64,000 nucleotides of DNA from Solirubrobacteraceae bacterium (GTDB lineage Bacteria > Actinomycetota > Thermoleophilia > Solirubrobacterales > Solirubrobacteraceae), in assembly GCA_031177685.1 (NCBI GenBank), contig JAPSGI010000002.1, forward strand, positions 186,001 to 250,000, in the 5' to 3' direction. The notes under the pieces are model-generated. The model was not told where the DNA came from and made no database searches. It was given only the letters and a program-made list of their open reading frames with translations. Of the stretch, positions 56,614 to 64,000 are shown piece by piece (the first letter of the stretch is position 1; each line of letters opens with the position of its first letter). A program made the translations under genes and the position numbers.

Positions 56614-57512
56614 GCCAGCTCGAGCGCGCGCTGCTCGATCGCCGGCGGCGGCTCGGGGAAGCGGTCGGGGTGCAGCAGGTAGGCCAGCAGCTCCAGCCCA
56701 TCCACCAGCCGCGGGCCGGGTCGCGAGAAGTACGCGGAGGCGTCCACGGCCACGATCTGACCCGCCCCCACGCCCTCGAGACGCTCCCGGAAAGCCGACG
56801 CCTCGCGGTGGGCCCGCGAAGCGTCGTACCCGCACGGCATCACGACGACCACGTCGGGCCGCGCCGCCGCCACGGTCTCCCAGTCGGTGGCGAAGGAGTG
56901 CTCGCCCGCGAAGCCCAGGACGTCCTCGCCACCCGCCCAGTCGACCAGCTGCGGCGTCCAGTGCCCGGCGGCGAACGGCGGGTCCAGCCACTCGATCGCC
57001 GCCACGCGCGGGCGCCGCGCACCCTCCACCGCATCGCGCACCACGTCGATGCGCTCCGCGGCGTCCTCCAGCAGCGCCTCGCCCTCGCTCCAGCGGTCGA
57101 TCGCCTCGGCCAGGCGCCGGACGTCCTCCAGCACCTCGCCCATCGTCCTCGGGTCGAGGGACAGCACCTGCGGCGGCCCGGGGATGCGCTCCTGCGCGAT
57201 CGCCCGCACGTCGTCGTAGGAGACGGCGCACACCGTGCACAGCGCCTGGGTGACGATCAAATCGGGCTGCAGCTCGACCAGCCGCTCGACGTCGAGGGCG
57301 TAGATGGACTCGCCGCGCTCGGTGCGCTCGCGCACGGCGCGCTCGATCTCGCCCGCGCTCAGGCCCGGTTGGATCAGGTCGCGCGTGACGCGGTCGCGCC
57401 CGGCGGCCTCGGGAGGCCAGTCGCATTCGTGGGTGACGGCGATAACCTCGTCACCGGCCCCGAGCGCGAACAGCGTCTCGGTCGCCGACGGTACGAGGGA
57501 CACGATTCGCAC
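56610..57512 (-). CDS. Helical-backbone metal receptor/BtuF-like cobalamin-binding protein
   Basis: 300 residues of the helical-backbone class (TroA fold). It reads RIVSLVPSATETLFALGAGD, VTHECDWPP, LQPDLIVTQALCTVCAVS and VVVMPCGYDASRAHREA, the pattern of actinobacterial cobalamin-binding proteins. There is no signal peptide, so it may be a cytoplasmic relative rather than the periplasmic BtuF. GTG start 13 bases from the divergent pterin dehydratase gene, leaving no room for two ordinary promoters. Confidence 0.82.
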   Translation of the reverse strand: MRIVSLVPSATETLFALGAGDEVIAVTHECDWPPEAAGRDRVTRDLIQPGLSAGEIERAVRERTERGESIYALDVERLVELQPDLIVTQALCTVCAVSYDDVRAIAQERIPGPPQVLSLDPRTMGEVLEDVRRLAEAIDRWSEGEALLEDAAERIDVVRDAVEGARRPRVAAIEWLDPPFAAGHWTPQLVDWAGGEDVLGFAGEHSFATDWETVAAARPDVVVVMPCGYDASRAHREASAFRERLEGVGAGQIVAVDASAYFSRPGPRLVDGLELLAYLLHPDRFPEPPPAIEQRALELA

Positions 57513-57525
57513 GGGAGGGAAGGGT

Positions 57526-57804
57526 ATGGCAACGCTCTCCGAGGACCAGATCGCCGACCGCCTCGCCGCGACCGAGTGGGAGCGCGACGGCGAGATGATC
57601 GGCCGCGACTTCAAGTTCGCCGACTTCCGCGAAGCCATGGCCTTCGTCAATAGGGTGGCCGAGGTGGCGGAGGAGATGAACCACCATCCCGACATTCTCG
57701 TGCACGGCTGGAACCGCGTCCGGCTGACCGCCACGACGCACTCGGCGGGCGGCCTGACGGAGAACGACTTCGAGCTGGCGGGGAGAGTGGACGGGCTCGT
57801 GTGA
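57526..57804 (+). CDS. phhB: Pterin-4a-carbinolamine dehydratase
   Basis: 92 residues. Recycles the pterin cofactor; the signature FREAMAFVNRVAEVAEEMNH, HHPDILVHGWNRVRLTATTH holds the active-site His residues. GGGAGGGAAGGG precedes the ATG. It starts an operon with a Tat-exported protein and a GMC oxidoreductase (GTGA and TGATG overlaps). No aromatic amino acid hydroxylase is adjacent. Confidence 0.93.
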   Translation: MATLSEDQIADRLAATEWERDGEMIGRDFKFADFREAMAFVNRVAEVAEEMNHHPDILVHGWNRVRLTATTHSAGGLTENDFELAGRVDGLV

Positions 57805-58454
57805 TCGAGCACGGCGCGCTCACGGACGAGCTCACGCGCCGCGGCCTCCTGCGACGCGGCGGCCTGCTCGGCCTGGCCGCCCTCGTCGCCTCCGCCGCGC
57901 CGGTCGCCCGCGCGCTCGTCGAGGCGCAGACCGTCCACGCCGAGCCGGCGCTGCCCGACGCGACGCTCCAGGCCTTCGCCGACACGATCATCCCCGGGCG
58001 CAAGGCCTCGCGCACCGACCTCGGCAACGAGATCCACCCGCTGGCGATCGCCGGTGTGGACTCCGAGCCCGGCGCCGTGGAGGCCGACGCGCTCGCGCTC
58101 TACCACCACGACAAGATCGGGTTCGACACGCTCGAGGGGCCGTTCCTCGCCGACGTGGAGACGCGCGCGCTGCCGCACGGCGGATCCTTCCTGTCGCTGC
58201 CGTTCGACCTCCGCGTCGCCGTGTGCGTCGCCGGCCTGGACTTCGAGAACCCCAGCCGGGTCTTGTGGGAGGCGGCCGCGGCCGTCCCCTTCACCGCGTT
58301 CTGCGCCGCGGCGCTCATCCCGGACGCCACGGCGGACCGCGCCAGCGGCCTGCGCGTGATGGGCCTGCCCGGCACCGCCCCGCGCGGGTACCGCGACTTC
58401 TCCTACGGCCGGCGCCTGGCCCGCGAGCGCACCCGGCGGGGGTACCTGGCCTGA
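57801..58454 (+). CDS. Tat-exported small subunit-like protein
   Basis: 217 residues. A Tat signal TRRGLLRRGGLLGLAALVAS is at residues 13-32. The rest resembles gluconate 2-dehydrogenase subunit 3/DUF5987-like helper subunits paired with GMC or molybdenum dehydrogenases (TLQAFADTIIPG at about 55). GTG start within the phhB stop; TGATG overlap with the oxidoreductase. It may carry its partner across the membrane. Confidence 0.78.
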   Translation: MIEHGALTDELTRRGLLRRGGLLGLAALVASAAPVARALVEAQTVHAEPALPDATLQAFADTIIPGRKASRTDLGNEIHPLAIAGVDSEPGAVEADALALYHHDKIGFDTLEGPFLADVETRALPHGGSFLSLPFDLRVAVCVAGLDFENPSRVLWEAAAAVPFTAFCAAALIPDATADRASGLRVMGLPGTAPRGYRDFSYGRRLARERTRRGYLA

Positions 58455-60136
58455 TGGCCGAGCGCGTCGACGTCGTGATCGCGGGCTCGGGCTTCGGCGG
58501 CTCGATAACCGCGTTCCGGCTGGCCGAGCTGTATCGCGCCGCGGGCGCCGACGCGAGCTCGATCGTCGTGCTGGAGCGCGGCCGGCGCCTAGGCCACAAG
58601 GACTTTCGCCAGTCGATGGACATCGACCATCTCTCCAACGTCTACAACCTGATCCAGGGCAACGGCGCGCAGATCGTCACCGCCCAGGCGGTGGGCGGCG
58701 GCTCCAACCTCTACCTCGCCGCCTCGCTGCGCGCGCCGCGCGAGACGTTCGAGCGCCGCGACCGGCGGCCGGGCGACGGCGACGAGCGGCGGATGTGGCC
58801 CGCGGCCATCTCGCGCCGCACCCTCGACCCCTACTACGGCCGCGCCGAGCTCGGCCTGCGCGTGAGCCGGCCCGGCTGGGACCAGGTCTCCAAGTCCGGC
58901 GGCCTGTGGGCGCGCACGCTGGCCGCGGCCGGGCACACGTGCGACCGTGTCCCGCTGGCCATCAGCCCCAAGCGCTGCGTCAACGCGAAGTGGTGCCACA
59001 CCGGCTGCGTCTTCGGGGCGAAGAACTCGCTCATCACCAACTACCTGCCCAGCGCCGAGCGCCTCGGGGTGCAGATCCGGTCCGAGCTGGAGGTGCAGTC
59101 CGTGCGCCAGACGCAGGCGCGGCCCTGGCGCTACGTCGTCGGCGCGCTGCGCCCCGACGGCAGTGCCGTCGAGCTGGAGTGCAAGGTCCTCGTCCTCGCC
59201 ACGGGCGCGATGGGAACCGCGCCGATCCTCATGCGCTCGCGCAACGACCTGCCCTCGCTGTCCGACCAGCTGGGCCGCCATCTCGGCGTCAACGGCGACC
59301 ACATCGCCGCCATCGAGTACGACCCGCGCAAGGTGCGCGAGGTGCTCGGGCTGCCGGGCTACGCCGACTTCCACAAGGGCAAGCCGATCACGACCATGAC
59401 CTACGACTTCTGGGCCGGCCGCCGCGGCAACCGCTTCGACGGGACGCGCTTCACGCTCCAGGAGATCTTCCTGTCGGCGCTGACGAACTTCCTCTACGAC
59501 GACGGGCGCGACCCCGAGGGGGAGCCGTCGTGGTGGGGCCTGCAGAAGAAGCGCGCGATCGCCAACTGGGCGCAGCGGATCGAGCTGCTGGCCATGGTGG
59601 AGGACACCCACGACGGCCAGTTCTTCGGCGTGCCTCCGCGCGGCGGCGCCGCCCGGCCCAACGCCGGGCCGGTCGCCGTCGGGCTGTTCAACTACGCGCT
59701 CTCCGATCAGTCGGTGCGCGTGCGCGAGGCGGCGGACCGGGCGATGCGGCGGATCGCCGAGCGCCGCGGGCTCGGCCGCTTCATGAAGCTCACGGAGACG
59801 CAGGGCTCCTACGCCTCGCACCCGCTGGGCGGCTGCCGGATGGCGGAGTCGCCCGCCCTCGGCGTGACCGACCATTCCGGCGCCGTCTTCGGCTACGAGG
59901 GCCTCTACTGCGTCGACTCCTCGATCGTCCCGACCTCGCTGGGCGTCAATCCCTCCCTGACGATCGCGGCGCTCGCCGAGCGCTGCGCCGACCTGCTGGT
60001 GCGCCGGGCCGGCGACCTCGGCCTGCCCGCCCGGCCGTCCGGGCTGCGGCCCGGCGTGCCGCGGGAGATCGTGGGCGACCGCGTCGTCGCCCCGGTCGCC
60101 CCCCGGCGGCGCCGGCGGCGCCGAGCCGCCCGGTAG
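58454..60136 (+). CDS. GMC-type FAD oxidoreductase, cholesterol-oxidase-like
   Basis: 560 residues. FAD motif VVIAGSGFGGSITAFRLAEL, AQAVGGGSNLYLAASLRAP, a CHTGC motif (NAKWCHTGCVFGAKNS), VLATGAMGTAPILMRS and the C-terminal SHPLGGCRM...VDSSIVPTSLGVNPSLTIAALAER. These are the cholesterol oxidase/GMC signatures. It would oxidise an alcohol or sterol. The tail is basic. No signal of its own, but the Tat protein upstream may export it. Confidence 0.9.
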   Translation: MAERVDVVIAGSGFGGSITAFRLAELYRAAGADASSIVVLERGRRLGHKDFRQSMDIDHLSNVYNLIQGNGAQIVTAQAVGGGSNLYLAASLRAPRETFERRDRRPGDGDERRMWPAAISRRTLDPYYGRAELGLRVSRPGWDQVSKSGGLWARTLAAAGHTCDRVPLAISPKRCVNAKWCHTGCVFGAKNSLITNYLPSAERLGVQIRSELEVQSVRQTQARPWRYVVGALRPDGSAVELECKVLVLATGAMGTAPILMRSRNDLPSLSDQLGRHLGVNGDHIAAIEYDPRKVREVLGLPGYADFHKGKPITTMTYDFWAGRRGNRFDGTRFTLQEIFLSALTNFLYDDGRDPEGEPSWWGLQKKRAIANWAQRIELLAMVEDTHDGQFFGVPPRGGAARPNAGPVAVGLFNYALSDQSVRVREAADRAMRRIAERRGLGRFMKLTETQGSYASHPLGGCRMAESPALGVTDHSGAVFGYEGLYCVDSSIVPTSLGVNPSLTIAALAERCADLLVRRAGDLGLPARPSGLRPGVPREIVGDRVVAPVAPRRRRRRRAAR

Positions 60137-60245
60137 GTGTCCGAACGGCTGCTACCGTTCCCGGCGTCGGCTCGATGAACGACGACGACCTACCTCGAAG
60201 TAGCGGCTGCCAGCCGGCCGCGATGCCGCCCCCGAGGCTCGTGGC

Positions 60246-61547
60246 GTGACCGCGCTGTACCTGGTCGCGGTCGTCGTCCTCGTTGCGCTCAACGGGTTCT
60301 TCGTCGCGGCCGAGTTCGCGCTCGTGCGCGCGCGCAGGTCCCGCCTGGAGGCGATGGCGGAGGAAGGGCTGCCCGGCGCGGCCGCGGCGGTCGGCGAGAT
60401 CGAGGACATCAGCGAGACGCTCTCCGCGTGCCAGCTGGGGATCACGCTGGCCTCCATCGGGATCGGCTTCCTCGGGGAGCCGGCGATCGCGGCGCTGATC
60501 GAGCCGGTCTTCGGTGGCCTGTCGCACGGCGTGGCCGTCGCGCTGGCCGTGGTGATCGCCTACGTCATCACCACCTCGCTGCACATCACCGTGGGCGAGC
60601 AGGTGCCAAAGATCTTCGCCATCGTCAATGCCGAGACGGTGGCGCGGTGGGTTTCCCGGCCGCTGCGCGCCTTCCGCCTCGCCTTCCGCCCCGCGGTGGC
60701 CGCGCTCAATCGCGTGTCCAACGGGATTCTGCGCCTGGTCGGGGTCAAGCCCGAGGAGATCTCCGAGGAGGAGGGCGGCACGCCCGAGGAGCTCAAGCTG
60801 ATCATCGCCGAGTCGCTGCAGGGCGGGAAGATCGATCCCGGCGAGGCGGTGATGCTCTCGGGGGTCTTCCACCTGCACGAGCAGGAGGCGCGCCAGGTGA
60901 TGACGCCGATCCCCGCGGTCGTCACCGTCGACGTCGCGGCCACGGTCGAGGAGGCGCTGCGGCGCTGCGTGGAGACCGGACACACCCGGTTGCTGGTGAC
61001 CGAGGACGAGAACCCCGATCGCGTGCGCGGGCTCGTCCACGCCAACTCGCTGGCCCGCACGTTGCTCGAGCACGGCCCCGACGCCAAGATGGAGCCGCTG
61101 GTCAAGGACGCGCCGATCATCCCCGAGACCAAGGCGCTGGACGACCTGCTGGCCGAGCTGCAGCGCCAGCGCTCCAGCATGGCCGTGGTGGTGGACGAGT
61201 ACGGCCGCGTCGCGGGGATCGTGACCGTCGAGGACATCCTCGAGGAGGTCGTCGGCGAGATCGAGGACGAGACCGACCCGGCCGGCGGCGCGGTGCGCCG
61301 GCTGGCCAACGGCGACTGGTTCGTGCGCGGGCACGTGGCGGTCACCGACCTGGTCGACTACGGGCTCGACCTTCCGGTCGACACGGACGCGTACAACTCC
61401 GTCGGCGGCTACGTCTTCGACAAGCTGGGCCGCCTGCCGCGCCGGGGCGACACCATTCCGGCCAACGGGTACTCGATCCGCGTGGAGTCGGTGCGCGAGA
61501 ACCGGGTCGAGGCCGTTCGCATCCGCGAGCGCAGGCCGGTCGCTTAG
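60246..61547 (+). CDS. CNNM/CorC-type transporter with CBS domains
   Basis: 433 residues. An N-terminal DUF21 membrane domain with four spans (LYLVAVVVLVALNGFFVAAE, SACQLGITLASIGIGFLGEP), two CBS domains (MTPIPAVVTVDVAATVEEAL, QRSSMAVVVDEYGRVAGIVT, EDILEEVVGEIEDE) and the C-terminal CorC domain. The family exports Mg2+ or Co2+. GTG start. The 3' end is followed by TAGACT and a leader/terminator region. Confidence 0.9.
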   Translation: MTALYLVAVVVLVALNGFFVAAEFALVRARRSRLEAMAEEGLPGAAAAVGEIEDISETLSACQLGITLASIGIGFLGEPAIAALIEPVFGGLSHGVAVALAVVIAYVITTSLHITVGEQVPKIFAIVNAETVARWVSRPLRAFRLAFRPAVAALNRVSNGILRLVGVKPEEISEEEGGTPEELKLIIAESLQGGKIDPGEAVMLSGVFHLHEQEARQVMTPIPAVVTVDVAATVEEALRRCVETGHTRLLVTEDENPDRVRGLVHANSLARTLLEHGPDAKMEPLVKDAPIIPETKALDDLLAELQRQRSSMAVVVDEYGRVAGIVTVEDILEEVVGEIEDETDPAGGAVRRLANGDWFVRGHVAVTDLVDYGLDLPVDTDAYNSVGGYVFDKLGRLPRRGDTIPANGYSIRVESVRENRVEAVRIRERRPVA

Positions 61548-61614
61548 ACTGCGTGTGCATCATCACAACCGGCGGACCCATAGGCGGGGCTCCGACGGTT
61601 GAGGAGGAGAGACG

Positions 61615-61650
61615 GTGGGGCGACTCGAGAGGCTGCCTCCGCCGCGTTAA
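61615..61650 (+). CDS. Possible 11-residue leader peptide with PPP
   Basis: GTG-started frame MGRLERLPPPR with GAGGAGGAG five bases upstream. It ends four bases before a strong terminator. Three consecutive Pro codons before the last Arg would slow ribosomes. The Shine-Dalgarno can pair with the CTGCCTCC inside the frame. No database support is claimed. Confidence 0.35.
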   Translation: MGRLERLPPPR

Positions 61651-61654
61651 GCGA

Positions 61655-61682
61655 GACCGGCCCGCGGGGGAGCGGGCCGGTC
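61655..61682 (+). terminator. Strong terminator-like hairpin
   Basis: GACCGGCCCGC-GGGGGA-GCGGGCCGGTC, an 11-bp perfect stem with a 6-base loop, then TTGCT. It stands about 100 bases after the CNNM gene and directly after the leader frame, and is the strongest hairpin in the window. Confidence 0.65.
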
Positions 61683-61705
61683 TTGCTATGGGAGGAGGTG
61701 CGGCT

Positions 61706-61753
61706 ATGAGGTACGCACGGGCATGCTCCGCCGCGGCCCTCAACCCTCGCTAA
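61706..61753 (+). CDS. Possible 15-residue small ORF
   Basis: MRYARACSAAALNPR begins with ATG and has a very strong GGAGGAGGTG ribosome site at 61691-61700, but lies after the terminator and ends nine bases before a minus-strand stop. A longer in-frame reading starts at GTG 61553 (66 residues). May be chance. Confidence 0.25.
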   Translation: MRYARACSAAALNPR

Positions 61754-61761
61754 ACCGCGGC

Positions 61762-62565
61762 TCAGGGGTACGTATGGAATCCCCGGCCGGACTTGCGGCC
61801 GAGGGCGCCTTCGTCGAGCAGCTCGCGGATGCGCGCGGGGACCGGCGTGCCGATCGACTCGCCGATCGCCGCGGCGACGTCGAGGCCGACGAGGTCCAGC
61901 AGCGCCAGGGGGCCCATCGGGTGTCCGGCGCCGAGTTTCATGCAGGCATCGACGCCGGCGGCGGACATGCCGGTCTCCTCCAGCAGCGCGACGGCGGAGA
62001 ACAGGTACGGGAAAAGCAGCCGGTTGACCACGAAACCCGGCACGTCGGGCACCTCGACCGGCGTCTTGCCCAGCGCGCGGCACAGCGCGAGCGCGCGCTC
62101 GCGGGTCCGCGGGCTGGTGTCGGGGCCGGCGGCGACCTCCACGAGCTCCATCTTCGGGACGGGGTTGAAGACGTGCAGTCCGAGGAAGCGGTCGTGGCGT
62201 CCGGTGGCCGTGGCGAGGTCGGCGACGGACAGCGAGGACGTCGTGGTGGCCAGCACCGCGTCCGCGGGCAGCGCCGCGTCCAGCGCCGCCAGCAGCTCGC
62301 GCTTGGCGCCGGCGTCCTCGGCGATCGCCTCCACGACGAACGTGCGGTCCGCCGCGGCAAGCTCGGCGGGCTCCGTCACGACGTTCACGCGCGAGGGATC
62401 GGCCCCGTCGCCGGCGCGCTCGAAAGCCTTCTCCAGGCGCCCGGCGGCCCGCTCGGCCGACTCACGCGAGCGCGCGCACACCACGACGTCGGCGTGCCGC
62501 GCCGCCGTGACGGCGAGGCCGCAGGCGATCGTGCCGGTGCCGGCTATCCCCAGGCGCTCCTCCAA
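61762..62565 (-). CDS. 3-hydroxyacyl-CoA dehydrogenase
   Basis: 267 residues. NAD motif GIAGTGTIACGLAVTAA, LATTTSSLSVADLA, LHVFNPVPKMELVEV and DVPGFVVNRLLFPYLF are the family signatures, with catalytic His in LHVFNP and Asn in VVNRLL. The TTG at 62565 has no ribosome site; a CTG at 62553 has GGAGG five bases before it and would start GIAGTG, so it may be the true start. Oxidises 3-hydroxybutyryl-CoA. Divergent from a thiolase with about 104 bases between; both belong to beta-oxidation or PHB metabolism. Confidence 0.9.
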   Translation of the reverse strand: MEERLGIAGTGTIACGLAVTAARHADVVVCARSRESAERAAGRLEKAFERAGDGADPSRVNVVTEPAELAAADRTFVVEAIAEDAGAKRELLAALDAALPADAVLATTTSSLSVADLATATGRHDRFLGLHVFNPVPKMELVEVAAGPDTSPRTRERALALCRALGKTPVEVPDVPGFVVNRLLFPYLFSAVALLEETGMSAAGVDACMKLGAGHPMGPLALLDLVGLDVAAAIGESIGTPVPARIRELLDEGALGRKSGRGFHTYP

Positions 62566-62669
62566 AGCGCGCGGGATCGTAGAGGACGCCTCCTGGTTGA
62601 TCGGCCAGTCAACGGGAGGAGTAGGCTTTGGAGCCGCAACCGACTTGAAGACGGAGGGGCATCCAAGCC

Positions 62670-63842
62670 ATGAGCACTCAGCAGGGTCGCGAGGTCGTGA
62701 TCGTCGAGGCCGTCCGGACTCCCATCGGCCGTGGGCACGAGGAGAAGGGCTACTACAAGGACACGCACCCGAGCAACCTGCTCGCGAAGTGCTACTCCGA
62801 GGTGATCGAACGCGCCGGGATCCCCGCCGGCGAGGTCGAGGACGTCATCGCGGGCTGCGTGCAGCAGTTCGGGGAGCAGGGCTTCAACATCGGCCGCAAC
62901 GCATGGCTGGAGGCGGGCCTGCCGATCGAGACGCCCGCCACGACGATCGACCGCCAGTGCGGGTCGGCGCAGCAGGCCGTCAACTTCGCGGCGGCGCTGG
63001 TCGCCTCGGGCGTGCACGACGTGGCGATCGGCTCGGGCGTCGAGCACATGGGCCACATCTCGTTCGCGGACGGGATGCAGACCCAGTCCGAGCACGGCGC
63101 GGCGTTCTCGCCGCAGCTGCTGGAGCGCTACAACCTCGTGCCGCAGGGCCTGTCCGCCGAGATGATCGCCGACCAGTGGGAGATCCCGCGGTCCGAGCTC
63201 GACGAGCTCGCCGTGCGCTCGCACCAGCGGGCCGCCAAGGCGACCGAGGAGGGTCGCTTCGAGCGCGAGACCGTGCCCTTCCAGGTCAACGGCGACACCT
63301 ACATGGCCGACCAGGGGATCCGTCCCGACACGTCCCTGGAGAAGCTTTCCCAGCTCAAGCCGGCGTTCAAGCCCGACGGCAAGATCACGGCGGGCAACTC
63401 CTCGCAGATCTCCGATGGCGCCGCGGCGGTGCTGCTGATGACGCGCGAGAAGGCCGACGAGCTGGGCGTCACGCCGCGCGCGCGGATCGTGGACCAGACG
63501 ACGGTCGGCGTGGACCCGGTGATCATGCTCACCGGCCCCATCCCGGCGACCCGCAAGCTGCTGGAGCGCAGCGGGATGACGATCGACGACATCGACCTGA
63601 TCGAGATCAACGAGGCGTTCGCGCCGGTGGTCGCGGCCTGGCAGCGCGAGCTGTCGCCCGACATGGAGCGCGTGAACGTCAACGGCGGCGCGATGGCGCT
63701 GGGCCACCCCCTCGGCTCCACCGGCGCCCGGCTGATCACGACGCTGCTGCACGAGCTCGAGCGCTCCGACAAGGAGTACGGCCTCGTCACGATGTGCTGC
63801 GGCGGCGGGCTGGGCACCGGCACGCTGATCCAGCGGGTCTAG
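62670..63842 (+). CDS. Acetyl-CoA C-acyltransferase (thiolase)
   Basis: 390 residues. Catalytic Cys in DRQCGSAQQAV (about 91), INEAFAPV, NVNGGAMALGHPLGSTGARL and the C-terminal CCGGGLGTGTLIQRV. Condenses or splits beta-ketoacyl-CoA. TAGGCT lies at 62622-62627, 42 bases before the ATG. Likely works with the adjacent dehydrogenase. Confidence 0.94.
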   Translation: MSTQQGREVVIVEAVRTPIGRGHEEKGYYKDTHPSNLLAKCYSEVIERAGIPAGEVEDVIAGCVQQFGEQGFNIGRNAWLEAGLPIETPATTIDRQCGSAQQAVNFAAALVASGVHDVAIGSGVEHMGHISFADGMQTQSEHGAAFSPQLLERYNLVPQGLSAEMIADQWEIPRSELDELAVRSHQRAAKATEEGRFERETVPFQVNGDTYMADQGIRPDTSLEKLSQLKPAFKPDGKITAGNSSQISDGAAAVLLMTREKADELGVTPRARIVDQTTVGVDPVIMLTGPIPATRKLLERSGMTIDDIDLIEINEAFAPVVAAWQRELSPDMERVNVNGGAMALGHPLGSTGARLITTLLHELERSDKEYGLVTMCCGGGLGTGTLIQRV

Positions 63843-63852
63843 CCTTCGCTTC

Positions 63853-64000
63853 GTGGACCTCGGCGCGCCTGTCTCCTTCTACGTGCTGGAGACGGGCGTG
63901 CCCGTCTACGACTCCGGCGGCGCCGAGGTCGGCCGCGTCGAGCACGTCCTGGCCGACGAGGACGCCGACATCTTCGACGGGCTCGTGATCGACGCCCGGG
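63853..64000 (+). CDS. PRC-barrel-like protein, partial
   Basis: 49 residues are visible before the window ends. The reading DLGAPVSFYVLETGVPVYD, SGGAEVGRVEHVLADEDADI matches the beta-barrel start of PRC-barrel or DUF2171-like domains, with GxVxxVLADxxxxIFDGLVID. GTG start ten bases after the thiolase stop. Truncated by the window edge. Confidence 0.6.
   Translation, partial: MDLGAPVSFYVLETGVPVYDSGGAEVGRVEHVLADEDADIFDGLVIDAR

Overview
The window is one continuous stretch of a very GC-rich bacterial chromosome with dense gene packing. Neighbouring genes often overlap as ATGA, GTGA or even CTGA, and GTG starts are common. Gene content (CarD, radA-disA, CDGSH protein, NhaA-DsbA fusion, DUF2510 and ECF/SigH-type sigma factors, class III cyclase) suggests an actinobacterium, most likely a deep-branching Thermoleophilia/Solirubrobacterales-type lineage. 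That placement is inferred from gene style; no rRNA is present.

The backbone from about 5.9 to 41.1 kb is an ancient housekeeping cluster whose order matches the Bacillus subtilis region tilS-hpt-ftsH ... folP-folB-folK ... dusB ... clpC-radA-disA ... ispD-ispF ... cysS ... rlmB ... sigH, with almost every backbone gene on the + strand. Groups of other genes are inserted between the blocks: an orphan ATP synthase c-subunit gene and a TetR-controlled catabolic set (11.7-16.2 kb), a PfkB kinase and a GST (18-19.8 kb), a secreted hydrolase and a P450 (22.2-24.5 kb), a glycosidase and membrane proteins (27.3-30.4 kb), and a lipid-type acyltransferase/SCP2-hydrolase/SRPBCC operon on the minus strand (35.5-38.2 kb).

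The left end (0-4.5 kb) carries a hypothetical gene, a three-domain secreted cell-wall hydrolase, and a small coiled-coil/SCP2 pair. A candidate small RNA with its own promoter and terminator lies at 4.5-4.7 kb, just before a MerR-HTH/class III nucleotide cyclase gene.

From 41 kb onward the genes are more varied: an NhaA-DsbA fusion; a secreted protein with a two-component system; a DUF2180-katG operon; tRNA-Thr; an FKBP lipoprotein; a nucleotide-sugar epimerase; a PlsC-GpsA fusion; an ECF sigma factor with a putative membrane partner; a zinc-finger rhomboid protease; a glycosyltransferase with a cobalamin-type binding protein; a pterin dehydratase/Tat protein/GMC oxidoreductase operon; a CNNM-type transporter; and a 3-hydroxyacyl-CoA dehydrogenase divergent from a thiolase.

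The regulatory layer is unusually visible. A near-identical 20-bp TetR-type operator lies both in the tetR divergent region and before the orphan atpE, which also has a GTGA-N6-TCAC palindrome. greA has a terminator in its leader, clpC and disA have short upstream ORFs, and convergent gene ends share a hairpin with a CTATA loop. Many genes have a TANNNT box 6-9 bases before the start codon, consistent with leaderless mRNA. Several genes appear to use CTG or ATT start codons. No CRISPR array, insertion sequence or prophage was seen.
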